From Cladosporium sp. IMV 00045 (Eukaryota > Ascomycota > Dothideomycetes > Cladosporiales > Cladosporiaceae): DNA of 61,822 nucleotides. Positions 32,635 through 44,399 of the stretch are shown here, piece after piece; the first letter of the stretch is position 1, and each line of letters begins with the position of its first letter. The notes under the pieces are model-generated. The model saw only the letters and a list, made by a program, of their open reading frames with translations. It did no database searches and was not told the DNA's origin. The stretch is from assembly GCA_001931905.2 (NCBI GenBank), contig MSJI02000329.1, forward strand, positions 1,445-63,266, in the 5' to 3' direction. The position numbers and the translations under genes are program-made.

Positions 32635-34796
32635 TCATCCACGGTAGGGCTCATAGCGCCAGATCCTGGCCTTCATGTCACCAGAGCCGGTGGCGAAGAA
32701 ACCGCCAACCGGAGATGGCGCAACAGAGATGACTGCAAATGGATGTTAGTAAGTACTTTTCATCTCAGCAGAAGCAGAATAAACTTACCAGAGTTCTTGT
32801 GACCCTGGAGCATGAGCTGGGCAGCGCCAGTGGCAGGGTCCCAGAACTGCACGCCGCGGTCCTTGCTACCAGACATGACCCACTGGCCATCAGGCGTCTC
32901 AGCGACACTGAGGACGAAGTCCTTGTGACCCTCGAAGGTCTTGACGCACTTGCCGCTCTTCGGCTGGCTGCCGGCGCGGTTGTAGAAGCCAGCGTTGTTG
33001 AGCTCCCACATCTTGATCGTCTTGTCAAGCGAGCCGGAAACCAGGTTGCGCCCATCGGGGGAGAAGGCGACACTGTAGACACTATCCTTGTGTCCTTGCT
33101 CGCCTTCGGTACGCTCGACCAGGACACCGGACTGAGTGTCCCAAATGCGGACGCTCTTGTCCAAGCTGCCGGCTGCGACGAAGCGGTTGTCGGGGGAGAT
33201 AGCGACGGTAGTGACGCCGTCTTCGATGTGGAGGGTGAGGATGCAAGCGTTCTCCTGAATGTCCCACAGCCTGATAGTGCGGTCGCCAGAGCCGGAGGCA
33301 ATGTGGCGGCCATCCGAGGCGAAATCCAGGGAGTAAATGTCTTGCTCGTGACCAGAGAACTGGTGGAGAATTTGCTTGGTCGCAATATTCCAGACCTGAA
33401 GATATTGTTAGATGGGTCAAGACATTATTTGAGAAATGCGACTTACGCGAATGATCTTGTCCTCAGCACCGGTGGCGAGGTACCTGCCGTCGGGACTGAA
33501 GCAGACGCTTCGGATGTAAAGGTCACCATCCTGGTTGGTAGTGTTGTCGGTCAAATGGCAGACCTGCTGACCAGAGACAACGTCGAAGATCTGGGCTGAC
33601 CTGTTGCAGCCGGTGGCGACATACTTGCCATCGTGGCTGAAGCGAACACAGCAGACAACACTTTGATGCACGAGGTTGTGCACGAGGTCAACATCCAGTC
33701 TACGCATGACGCGCGGGTTGAAGATCGCGTGCCAGTCGTTGCCCTCGCGTTTGAAGTTAGGGCCTAGCTTGGCAAGGTCAAGATCGGAGAGCTTGTTGCC
33801 AATCTCCTCGAGCTCAGCCTCAGTGTATTGGAGACCGTACTGGACGCTTTGCGACATAGGAGCTTGGTGAGCAGGTGGAGGCGTAGGACGCGCTACACTG
33901 GGTGAGCCTGGGTACGGGTTCGGCTGGCTTTGCTGAGGCGTGGCAAGACCATCAATACGGCCAGCACCAACGCGCGGCTTACCTGGGCCTGGAGAAGCCG
34001 CCGGCTGCGGCGGTTGAGGACCGTACCCATTGACGCCAGGTCCTTGAGGCTGGCCACCGCCATATGCGAAAGGGTTGTGAGGAGGGGCTGGAGGCGCATT
34101 GAAGCCTTGCGCGCCTGGTGCCTGCATGTGGCCAGGCATACCGGGCTGGCCTTGCTGCTCCTGGGGTGGAGGTGCGAGGCCGGGACCTCCCTGCGCTGCG
34201 CTGCCGGCCATGATTCCCTGGAACAAGTTCGCAGGGCCATGTCCGATGGCGGGAGGTGGAGGCTGCGAAGGGCCAGATGGACCGCTGCCAGCAGGGCCGC
34301 CTCTCTGCTCCAGTTCATGGCGAAGCCTTGCAATTTCTTCCTCATACCTGTAGGAATATCAGCATTTGAAATGGAAGTTAGTTGTGATATATGCCACTCA
34401 CTTGGCCTTCATGATGTTATGCGTTTGCTCAAGCTGGTAGATCTTGCCCCGAACCAGCTCCATCTCTTGCATCTGACCATGTACTATGCCCGTAAACTGG
34501 TCAGCGACATATCAATAAATACACAACGGCAGCCTGACAGCGGAGAGAATTGCCAGCGCGCACAGCGCGGGAGTATTCTTCCCTCCCCCACGTGTGCGCG
34601 CGTGCGCAAAGCCTCGTTCGCAAATCAGGTCGACCGCACCAAGATGGTTCGCGTGATGCTTACGTTGGTGTTCATGCTCGTTCGACCTCCCAGCCTGGGT
34701 CTCAAACTCGGCGCGCACCTGCTCGAGGAGCTCGGCGAGGCGAGAGGCTGGCGCTGCCGGTCCAGGCGGGCCCATGCCACGGTGCGCGTTGTACAT
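32635..34796 (-). CDS. TUP1: Transcriptional corepressor Tup1/RcoA
   Basis: Five exons (34796-34664, 34483-34402, 34347-33447, 33395-32789, 32732-32635) give 606 residues. Tup1 forms a tetramer with Ssn6/Cyc8 and represses genes recruited by DNA-binding proteins. The N-terminal tetramerisation helix is visible (RLAELLEQVRAEFETQAG, then EMELVRGQIYQLEQTHNIMK and YEEEIARLRHELEQ). A Pro/Gly/Gln-rich linker and seven WD40 repeats follow: VRFSHDGKYVATGC, VCFSPDGRYLATGAEDKIIR, LDFASDGRHIASGSGDRTIR, VAISPDNRFVAAGSLDKSVR, VAFSPDGRNLVSGSLDKTIK, VAETPDGQWVMSGSKDRGVQ and VAPSPVGGFFATGSGDMKAR. The exon 2 acceptor (GCATAG/TACATGG) was chosen because the more obvious upstream CAG breaks the frame. Confidence 0.95.
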
Positions 34797-35604
34797 GATT
34801 GCTATAGAGCCAATGAGTCGGACGCAGGGTGTCGCTGTCGCGGTATGTGTCGAGTGGAAGGCGGTCGGTTGATGATGGGCGTTTGGCGGTCCAGACGGCG
34901 GTGCGACTGCCTCTCAGCCTTGTCGCGATTGTTCACCGGGGAGAGCAAACGCGCAGTCCGGAGGGTCCGAACAGTCCTCTGCGGTCTAGGTGGTCGACGT
35001 GGAGACCCGTATGCGGACGGGCGCGAGGTCTGGCGATGGATTGAGTGTCGTCGGGCGATAGGACTTGTCGGTTGGATGCGCTCACCGGGGACGAGGTGCA
35101 GTGTGTTGGGCAAGGTGGAGAGCAGCAGGTAGGAGAGATTGAAGCCACCGTTACGACGCTCGGACCGTCGTCGTGAGCCTCCAGAAAGAGCGGCACCAGA
35201 AGCGCCACTAAAAATATTGGGTTTCGCCTTGCTTTAGCGCTTCGGTTCGGGCGGTTGATTTAGTGAGTTCGGTTTGTCTTGCGCTGCGGATCGGGCCAGG
35301 TGAAGACCCGCAATGCTCTGTCCTCGTAGAGATGGGGGGTTGATATAAGGACATGTGCTCAGCCTGTCATCTGACCCGCTGATATGCGATGTCAAGGAGG
35401 ATCCTTGTTAATGATACCTATTGATCAGACCTCGATTCAATCTTGAGCGAGTTTCTTGTTTGACAAGCCATAGGCTGGTTCACTCCTACGATCACACCGC
35501 AGCATCACAGCTCCGGGAATAAGCCATTTAGTGCTAAACATATCATCCAGATTATGATCGATAAAACAACACATAACCGTCAGATCAGGCCCAGTACAGC
35601 ACCA
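34797..35604. promoter_or_regulatory. TUP1 promoter and leader
   Basis: About 0.8 kb upstream of TUP1, containing GC-rich sequence and the 3' flank of the next minus-strand gene. No gene is supported. Confidence 0.45.
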
Positions 35605-36519
35605 TCATCGCACCCTCTCGCCCTCGCCAAGATCACCCGCCTCTTCCATGACCTTGATCATATCCTCTTCCTCCACCAAAGGCTTCCCCAACACCTCCAC
35701 ATCCTCATCCTCCGCCACCTCCTCCCCAGCACACTTCATAACAAACGCACACAGCATCCTCTCCGCCTCCAAAGAGCTCCGCGTCAACGCATGATCATCA
35801 CCCTCAAACAGCTTCAACCCTCCCTGATCATCCCTCGCAGTCCGCTTATACTCCCCCAGCAGCCTCTCCGAGCACGACGGTGACAAAACCCGATCCCCAG
35901 TACCGTGCAGCAAAAGCAACGGCAAGCTCTTCGCTCCCACGCTAGCCACTCCCTCCGTCTCAGCACTCTGCGCCGCGACCGTAGCGCAGCCTACCACTCT
36001 GTCGTCCTGTCCGCCTACAGTCATGACGGGAGCGCCGCCAAAACTCCACCCCACCAGCACGAAGCGGCTCACCGCGAACCCTTTTTGCAAATAATCCATG
36101 GCCGCGAGGACGTCGGCCACGCAGTATTTGTTTCGTGCAGGGTAGCGGTAATCCATCCGTAGCACGGGGATGCCGCGGCGGAGACTGGCCAGCTTGTCTG
36201 CCATGGACAGGTACATGGACGACGGCCCTGCGAGACCGCCCGACGCGCCAGACATTAGGATTGCAGCTGTCTTTTCTCGGCCTTCGGCTGCTTCGCGGTG
36301 GTAGTTCTGTGGAGTGTGAAGGTAGGCTGCGAAGGTTTTCACGGAGTCGGTTTTGGAGGCTGTGATGTCCAAGGATTTCACGTTACATAGCTGCTTGTTT
36401 TCTTTCTGCAGCGCTTTGGCGGCGGGCGCGTGTTCGAGGCCGCTCTTTTTCGGGTCCTCGTGGCCCTGGGTTGGGGTCGTTGAACGTGCGGATAATGAAG
36501 TCGCTTCTGTTGAAGTCAT
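35605..36519 (-). CDS. Alpha/beta hydrolase, dienelactone-hydrolase-like
   Basis: An intronless frame of 304 residues from the ATG at 36519. An in-frame ATG at 36588 would add 23 residues (MLNSQLRTFLFQLQRNLRHN...) with a mitochondrial-presequence-like composition. The sequence shows ILMSGASGGLAGPSS (oxyanion region), LRMDYRYPARN, the nucleophile elbow GWSFGG, LLLLHGTGDRVL with a likely acid Asp, and the GDDHAL His near the C terminus. The catalytic triad therefore looks complete. The C terminus is an acidic tail (EEVAEDEDVEVLGKPLVEEED). The substrate is unknown; no pathway is indicated by neighbours. Confidence 0.8.
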   Translation of the reverse strand: MTSTEATSLSARSTTPTQGHEDPKKSGLEHAPAAKALQKENKQLCNVKSLDITASKTDSVKTFAAYLHTPQNYHREAAEGREKTAAILMSGASGGLAGPSSMYLSMADKLASLRRGIPVLRMDYRYPARNKYCVADVLAAMDYLQKGFAVSRFVLVGWSFGGAPVMTVGGQDDRVVGCATVAAQSAETEGVASVGAKSLPLLLLHGTGDRVLSPSCSERLLGEYKRTARDDQGGLKLFEGDDHALTRSSLEAERMLCAFVMKCAGEEVAEDEDVEVLGKPLVEEEDMIKVMEEAGDLGEGERVR

Positions 36520-38285
36520 GGCTGCGATGTTGTGGCGGAGATTGCGTTGAAGTTGGAAGAGAAAGGTACGTAACTGTGAGTTGAGCATGAATTTTCTCGT
36601 GCAGGTAACCTTGGTTCTTTTCCTTAGCTATCTGTAGATAATGTGTGTAACGTCCCAGCGGGCAGTTTATCAGACATCGAGATCGCCATCATGATGAAGT
36701 TGTAGTGATGTCAACACGGTGACGAAACCCAAAGTCGACTGCAATTGACGAAGTTCTTTTTGCGGCCCTGTGTGTGCTAAAGGAAACGGAGAAATTGCTA
36801 ACATCGAATATTAGTTTGAACTGTTCGTAGTATCTGTATGATTGATTGGAAGATTTATGGCAAAATTGGAGGAATTGTAGCAAAAAGCATTGCGAAGGTG
36901 CAGTACAAGTACATATATTTTCACGATGCGAGGTCCCATAGCCATCGTTATCCAAAACCAAAGGTGAGATCGATCTCCATCTTGAGCCCCAAAGTAAATC
37001 ATAGGAAAAGAGAATTCATCAGTGTCAGCGTCCAGGACTCCACCCTGCATACCACAAGCCAACACAAAGATAGTATCTGCTGCTCAATCACTCGTCTCAA
37101 CCCATCAAACCAACCAACTTCCAAACCGCCATCCCACAGACCCGGAACTCAAAGCACCGACATACAACGCAACTATTCAATCGAGTAGACCAAAACAGCT
37201 CAACACGCCGTTCAAGCCCCCTGCCCCAGCTCGAAAAACTCATGTCATTTTTATCGCCAAACGCTGTTAGAATCGTGGAACGTGGAGCGGCTCGCAGTAG
37301 ATATCGTGGGATCAGGCATCGTGGGATTGTGGCAAAAGTCTTCCGCGTGGGGGATGGTTGGGCTGCGTCGATGACAGCGGTGGTGGCGATGCACCTTTAG
37401 ATGCGGGATCTTGGGTTTGTCGTTAGCCGCTGGGTTGTAGACATTGGAAGAGGTGTGGGAGGGAGAGGGAGAGGTTCAAGGTGGGCGGAAGATGGACATT
37501 TCGATCGGCGTGGGTCCTTGGTGTTACGGAGATGTTGTACAAACAGGAGATAGGGAGAATCGAGGGATCTGAAGTGAATTCATGGGGTTTGTTTGCGATT
37601 TCGATCAATGACAGACTCACCAAGGAATCAACCTTAGGCGCATCGGAAGTCATTTGTGGCATATGCCTGCCTGTTGAGTTGCTGAGATCAGGCAAAGTCG
37701 CACTTCACGTCTACGCGCCTTTCGGAGAGCCTGCGAATTAACTACGGAAGAGGTCGATGCCGAATATCAATCCGGCGAGGCCAAAACTACTAGACCGATA
37801 CCATTCACCGTGCCATCAGACTTTTGAACATGATGTTGAAAATCTCATGATAAGATCTGTGTCGACAATGACTTTGCATCAGTACTCTGTGAACGCAAGC
37901 CCTGCTCCACGATCAACGATCCACAGACCGACAAAAGAAATGAGAAAACGATCGTCTGATACATCAGTTGTATGGCTCTTCATATATCGTTACTCTTAGG
38001 CCGTGATGTCGTCGCTGATATTGCTGGAAAATTCGGCGCTCCTGTGGTATCATACAATCAAAGGAAGATATGAGCACCGCACCGTGAACGGGGAAAAGAA
38101 ATATGAAGGAAAGAAAAGAAAATGTAACAACGGCGCCGAAGAGAAGATAACAGACAACGCCCGCCCTGTTCTGCTGCGCCGTTTACCCAAGCCTGAAGAA
38201 TTCCATGTCGATCCCAGGTTGTGAGACAACAAGAGCGTACTCCAAGCGTTGTCCAGATTTCCATGCGGACCGGTAGTATGCCGTG
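36520..38285. other. Intergenic region
   Basis: About 1.77 kb between two minus-strand genes. It holds the hydrolase promoter and probably a long 3' UTR of the zinc-finger gene. Short frames (for example 37423-37695 minus) show no recognisable domain. No gene is supported. Confidence 0.4.
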
Positions 38286-39614
38286 TCAGATAGACAATGG
38301 AGGCACAGCCGGCACCATGCCCGGCGTCAAAGCAGTAAGCGAAATGGAAGCACTCCTCGACGAGGAGGAGGCACCATTGCTGCTCACCAGGCTGTCTCTC
38401 CGCCCAGACACGCCGCCGACCAGCGACGGCGCGACGGAAGACGTGTTGCTGATCCTCCTACCCTTCCCCCTCCCCTTGATGCCCTTGTTGCAATTCTTGT
38501 ACAAATTGACAAAGTACTCCCACAGCCCCTTCTCCCACTCCTCGACGACGTCGCCCTCGCGGATGTTCTCGAACCGCTCTTTGAGCCGGCGGATGGTCGC
38601 GCCGTGGAATTTGTTCTGGTGCGATTTCAGATTTCCCAGCTGCGTGAAGTGCTTTCCACACTCGTCCAGCTTGCACGTGTAGGGCTTGGCGGCCGTGTGG
38701 ACGATCTGGTGCGCGCGCACGTTGCCGCGCTGTGCGAAGGTCTTGCCGCACGTCTCGCAGTGGTAAGGTCGCTCGCCGGTGTGGCGGCGCTCGTGGGTCT
38801 TGAGGTTACCCAGCTGGCTGAAACGTTGGCCGCAGGTGGGTTCCTTGCAGAGGAAAGGCTTCACGCCGGTGTGTGCGCGGGTGTGGATGTCGAGGTGCGT
38901 CTTCTGGTGGAAAGCCTTCTCGCAGCCGGGGATGGTACACTGATATCGCCTTTTGGCTTTGTTTCGACGTGGTGAAGGGGCTGCGGTCAAGTTTGATGAG
39001 GTAGGTGAGCTGGGCTGTGCCTGTTGCTCAGATCCGGACTCCTGTTGTTTTGACTGTATGGCACGCATGAGAGTGTCAATATCGGTGCTGAAGACGGCAG
39101 GCTTGCTGTCGTCTGAGCTGTCCAGTGAGCTCGAGTATTCGGGTGAGGAGGCGTAAGCGGTAGTGTCGTAAAGGAGCTGTGACGGATCAACAGGGGCCAC
39201 CTCTTCCGTCTTGATACAAGTCTCTGACGAAGCCGCGGAGCAGTAACTTGAGTCTCTACGCAGTGACGCCACGTTTGGACCGGCAGGCCATGACAAAGAC
39301 CCAAAGGTGGAGACGTTGTTCATCGATCCAGGGGCCATGCTGTATGTGTCAACAAGGTGCATGGTGCCGTCCAAGTTTCCATTCATGTTGAAGAGATCAC
39401 ATGGAGCCATGGTTGGGCAGATGCTTTGGAGAGGTTGCTGGGAAAGAGTGCTCTGAACTGGCATCTCAGCAGACGCTGCAAATTCTTCTGGCTGAAATGG
39501 CATATTAAAGCTGGTCATCAGGCTGGCCATGTCCAGGGGGTCGTTTTGTCCTCGACTCATTCTTCGTTGGAGCAGCGTGCCATGCTGTGCTCCGGATAAT
39601 GTGTCAGTCATCAC
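38286..39614 (-). CDS. C2H2 zinc-finger transcription factor (AZF1/FlbC-like)
   Basis: An intronless frame of 442 residues. Residues ~1-220 are Ser/Gln/Met-rich and probably disordered. Four tandem C2H2 fingers follow a basic [10 protein letters not shown] linker: [55 protein letters not shown] and [19 protein letters not shown], joined by TGERPY/TGVKPF-type linkers. After them comes a distinctive conserved segment ([20 protein letters not shown]) that I associate with the AZF1/FlbC group. That group acts in carbon response and conidiation; a role here is inferred. The very long upstream region (2.7 kb) fits a developmentally regulated gene. Confidence 0.85.
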   Translation of the reverse strand: MMTDTLSGAQHGTLLQRRMSRGQNDPLDMASLMTSFNMPFQPEEFAASAEMPVQSTLSQQPLQSICPTMAPCDLFNMNGNLDGTMHLVDTYSMAPGSMNNVSTFGSLSWPAGPNVASLRRDSSYCSAASSETCIKTEEVAPVDPSQLLYDTTAYASSPEYSSSLDSSDDSKPAVFSTDIDTLMRAIQSKQQESGSEQQAQPSSPTSSNLTAAPSPRRNKAKRRYQCTIPGCEKAFHQKTHLDIHTRAHTGVKPFLCKEPTCGQRFSQLGNLKTHERRHTGERPYHCETCGKTFAQRGNVRAHQIVHTAAKPYTCKLDECGKHFTQLGNLKSHQNKFHGATIRRLKERFENIREGDVVEEWEKGLWEYFVNLYKNCNKGIKGRGKGRRISNTSSVAPSLVGGVSGRRDSLVSSNGASSSSRSASISLTALTPGMVPAVPPLSI

Positions 39615-42292
39615 TGATTGTAAGCCGTGGCCTGTCTTGCAACGTTCGTTTCAGATGGTCGTGATTCCTGGTGCCGAGGTACGAAGTGTCAGTGTTACGG
39701 TGTCGACATGCATAAGAATCTGCCCCGATCAAGGGTAAGCACTATGCAGGTAGACACGGTGAGGTTGTGGAAGATTGACAGAAGATTAGCATGTGACAGA
39801 GTACAATGAGTAAAAACGGTAAGGTTTGACAGAGGAGAATTGGGAAGGCTCGAGAGGAAGAGGCTCAAGAGGCTGAGGTATAATACCACTATACCGTACC
39901 TACCTGGAAGGGAACAGAATGATATGCGCAAGCATGTGCTGTTGCAACATCACCGTCCGTGCCGCCCACAATGTCAAATGACGACAAAGGTTGTGAGGGT
40001 TGTCTGCACATCCTCTATCGTCCCGCCCTACATCGGGACGGGAGGACAAGGCAAACCGCACGAGTGCGGCAGAATAATGGCAGGGTGACCTTGAGTAAGG
40101 GAGGGGGGTGGACCTCAGGTTAGCGGGACGGAGACGCTGGAGCAGAGGCAAGAAAGGCAAGGAGCTTAGATTGAGATGTGGCTTGCTTCACACGAATGAC
40201 CGGGAGCCCGACCAAGGGTAGGGGTGGGATAGAGAGCAGTAGTGGCATTTTAGTTGGTAGGATGCTGCAGGCGTGCAGCTGCCGGTGACAGGGCGCCCAA
40301 ACAAGCAGGCAACGCACCGATCTCTGGGATGGTGCTTTATGTACGTTCGGCTGGCGCTGGAACAGGTGCCTTGGGAGTGGTGGCAAAGAAGCGCATGAAG
40401 GGTCGGGGAACAACCGCGTGGGTAGGAGGGAGGCTGATAGTGTAGCGTGGGGGAACACCACGAATATCGAGGGAGGTGGCAGACACGAAATGGATGGCGA
40501 TAAGGTGGATGGGAAAGCAGTAGCAACCGCGATCGCGATGTGTGCAGCGGTACGCTATGGAGGTTTCAGGTCGCGATCGTGGTCGATGGAGGCGGCATAA
40601 CGGCAATACCGATACGAAGGTTGATGGCAAAGAAACCAAGGGACCACAGGACTCGCACTCTCGGTACTGCTCCCCTGCTGTACCCTAGAGTGATGGCTAC
40701 ACGTCTCCACGCCTAGCAACAAGCGCCCCCAGCAGAGTGACGTCGCAGTGGCTGTATTGGTAGTAGTGTCGCGGAAGAGCATGAAGGGGTTCGCGCTGGG
40801 TGAAGTTTGGCGAGATTATTGGTTGCGTGGAGGGGAATGAAGGATGAGATCAGCGAAGACGGGTCGGTGGCATGGGAATTTTAGTCCTTGGGGACGCGCA
40901 AGCACCAGCCGACAGCGTTGCTCGCCAGTGAGGCGATTCGACAGGTCCGATCGATTGAAAGCAAGCGAAGGTGCTAAAATCAATTGATGCATGTGGCGGA
41001 ACGCAGCAAAGCGAATCTCAAGGCACGTGAGGTCAGATGGGCGTGATGGGATCGAATGGCTGGTCCGTTTGGCTGGCGATCTCCCTTTGCCCACGCGCCC
41101 GCGAAACGCCCGTGGTGCTGCTCCTCAACACCAACGACCAACGGTTCCCAGGTCGCTTAGCCGCGTCTTGTCGCCGCCGCATCCTCGATCCGCGGGCAGC
41201 AGCAAGCCGTCATTCCCCATACCGCCCGGTTCTGGAGATACGCATGCATTATCGTCACATCTCCATGTGTAGTGACGGCTGTCCTGCTGTTGCTGAGCGC
41301 TTGAGCGACTGGCATGTCGAACGTGATTAGACACTACTGCTGTTGCGACCTCACCTGTGAATGGAGGCATCGAGAACACCGACCACACCTGCACACACAT
41401 GGCTTTTCCCCCGATCCATCTAACAGTATATCGAGATCTGCATGACTGGTTTCGCAGACTGCTGCAGCTCGCCTGGGGCATGGATGGCAGATGGCAAATC
41501 TACGCGATCGCTCCGCCATTGGTGACAAGAATACAGCTCGCGGCCGGTGAGAGTGCTTTGATTGAGGTTCGGTAGGATCGGGTGGCACGTAACTACAATC
41601 ACGTTCACCTGTCTGGCCAAGTCATCTTTTGATTAAGTGACGAGTATCACTACGTTTTGGCAGGGTACCCGTCACACCAGTGAGCTGCTTGCACAGTGTT
41701 AAACCTGTGCTGGACTGCTTCGGCAAGTACGATGTGTCGTCGCCTCGGCCTTGTTTGCTGCGAGTCTGGCCTTACTCCACTTGGAACGGAATACCATATA
41801 GCGGATGACGCAGCAAGCGACTTGAACGCGCGAAACGCGATCTGGAGATGACTTGCGATGGTAAGGAGTTTGGACAAACCCTAAAGGACCTCGCGGAAAA
41901 ATTCATGAATCGAGTATCCATCACGATCGAATGGACGGTTTTCTCATGCTACGGCTAGCTAACGAATGGTGAACCAGCTGCCTTTCCGCTTTTGCCTGCA
42001 ATATCTTCCAGCAGCAGCTGACGAAGGCGTGATATCTCTATCTAATCCCTTCTGACCTTCAAAAATCAATACCTGTTGCTGTGTCTCCATGACAAAGCCG
42101 ATACCCGATAAGCCGGCCCCTTGTGCCCCAAATTCAATCAATTCCCACAAACCATTTCCCCATATCCCGTTTTTCTCGCAAATTTGGCACCCAAAAAATC
42201 CCATCCATGAAAACCAAAAGCATCAGCACATCAAGCTCTAACTCCCTTACCCAATCTTTACCCCATCTGACCTCAAGAACTGTTTCGTGCCT
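39615..42292. promoter_or_regulatory. 2.7-kb upstream region of the C2H2 gene
   Basis: This is the longest gap in the window. It begins at the start of the zinc-finger gene and ends at the stop of another minus-strand gene, so most of it is probably promoter or 5' leader. Many short frames occur on both strands with no domain. The 5' half is rich in CCTCCC/GGGAGG-type tracts. Several CGATCG-containing short palindromes are seen around 40540-40580 (GCGATCGCGA, TCGCGATCGTGG). Confidence 0.5.
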
Positions 42293-43457
42293 TCAACACA
42301 CCACCGAGCCGTCTTCGTTAACGTTCTCCTTGTTGTCTTCGACCGTTCCCTCCTCAGCTGCGACGGCACGCGGAATAGCGGTGCGGTCGGTGCCGATGTC
42401 GAAGTCTCCAATTGCAAAGACATCATCCGCTTCCTTGGCGCAACGTGCGCTGCGGCCTGCTGATTCGCCCAGGCCTTTGGTTAGTGAATAGTGTGCCTCG
42501 CCAAAAATGTCCCTCTCGCCATCCGGAGAGAAGCTGAGCATGGTGGGTATGGCAGCAGTGGCCACAGTAGCCGAGACGGTGGCGGCGGGGAATGGGCCAC
42601 GGCGGACGTGAGTACGGCGAGGCTTCTTTGGCGCCTGATGTGCCGCCTGACGAGTGGATGCGTGTAGGGCCAGAGAAGCCGCGGTGGGGTCAGGAGTCTT
42701 TGGTGGCTCGACGGGAGAGCTTCGGCCTGGATCGCTGTCGCCGTCGCTGTCACTGAGAATGACGCCTGAGTCGAGGGGAGAGTGAAGTCCTGCTTCCTCT
42801 TCGGCCAATGGGTCTTCGAAGATCGTCTGCAGAATGATGATGCGGTGAGGGAGGCTCTTGCGGTTGCTGTGATTGTTGCTTGGGCTGACGTTCAGGTATG
42901 TCGGAGTGGAAGTGTTGGACAGAACGTAAAGAGGAATGACGGTGTTGACCGGAGCGCTGATGGTGGTGTTGAAGTACGGAGGGATAACGTTGTTGGATGG
43001 CGCGAAGGACTGCGGCGTGCATGGCGGAATCTTGCTGACCGGATCTTCAGACCCGTTGCGCTCTTTGCTACTGATTCCAAGTGGAGTGGAAGACATCGTG
43101 CTGGAGTCCTTGATGCGCTGTTTCTTGATGCCGGGCTGTGACTTCGGCAGGATGAAGTCCTCGAGAGCGGCCTTCTCTTCATCGTCACGCCACTCGATCT
43201 GGACTCCGGTCAGTGAGTGGTCAAAAGGAGATGGGAAATCTAAGGTCGCGAGCTACCAGAAGATTTGTGCCACCACTGATGTGAACACGGTACTTGCGCC
43301 CCTTTTGGAGACCTGCCATCGTGCTGCTGGCTTTACGGTCCGGACTCGGTTTCGGGGACTTGCGAACCGGCTCCTCGTCGACGACGGTGTGGTAGGCTTC
43401 TTTGCGAAAAAGCGAAGAAGAGAGGGTGCTGAGGATGCTTCCGAAATGAGCAGCCAT
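42293..43457 (-). CDS. Hypothetical protein with KEN-box C terminus
   Basis: Two exons (43457-43257, 43198-42293) give 368 residues. The family is not recognised. The N-terminal part has AAHFGSILSTLSSSLFRKEA, a basic region, then KGRKYRVHISGGTNLL joined across the intron to IEWRDDEEKAALEDFILPK. The middle contains KSLPHRIIILQTIFEDPLAEE. The rest is Ser/Pro/Thr-rich with PKKPRRTHVRRGP, a possible nuclear localisation signal. The last 20 residues contain DNKENVNED, a KEN-box sequence of the kind recognised by APC/C-Cdh1. A cell-cycle-regulated nuclear protein is a reasonable guess only. Confidence 0.75.
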
Positions 43458-44399
43458 GCTGTCAAAGTGTGCGTTGCAAGGCTCAGATCTTGTGAAATGC
43501 GGTGCTTGTCGCTTTGCTGGAGTGAGGTGATAATCTAAGAAATGTGTGAGAGATATGACAGGTTGCGGTCTAGTATATGGCAAGGCGAAGGCAACAATGC
43601 GCAAGTGATGGATGAATAATAGGCGTTGTCGCCTATTGACATGTGGAACAATCCATCACCTTGCTATTGTTGCTTGCATGTGAATAGATCGGGAAGAGTG
43701 GCTGGGGTGAAGCCGTCGCTTTTATCGAGGGCGGAAAATGACTTTCATCACGAGATATCCATTGCATGTTATTAGGTGAATGCAGCAATCTTGATATACT
43801 CATTCTCTGGATACAATTAGATTTCCTGTAGGCAGATCACCATCCTGCGTAGTAGCGGCTTCGTTGGTTCATTCGACGCTAGCCGCTTCGGTCTCACGCA
43901 AACCAAAGTGCCAAAATCATTGGCACGAGGACTCATGATGCCCAGCAATGTAATTCTCGTTCAGTTCGGATCATGAGCGAACAAGACGTGATGTTGTCAA
44001 GATCGGAGACAAGTCCACGGTGACGCCAAGGCTGACCCGGGTGATGCTTGGATGGATTGTGAGCTCTGACTTTCGCATTTCCCTTCCTTTCTTCAACTTC
44101 CACCCATCAAGGCTTGCTCACGTTTGCTCTTCGCCATATGAACATGGAGTTGGCATCCCGTCTGACTTACCATCGGGAACATTCCGCGATAATGTGCGAC
44201 CATGCCTGAGGGCTTCTCAGGCTCATTATGTAGAGAGGCTGTGCGCTTTGCTGGCACCACACGACGTGTGTTACACCAGCCAGCATAGCCGCACTGCTCC
44301 TCTTTATGATATGAGATGTTTCGCCACACACACACACTCTCTCTCCCTCGAGACCTTATCCTCCAGACCAACATGAGCGTCCCCTGACATTCAGACAGC
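43458..44399. other. Divergent intergenic region upstream of the HET gene
   Basis: About 0.94 kb between divergent starts. It includes a CACACACACTCTCTCTC microsatellite-like stretch at 44328-44346 close to the HET start. No gene is supported. Confidence 0.5.
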
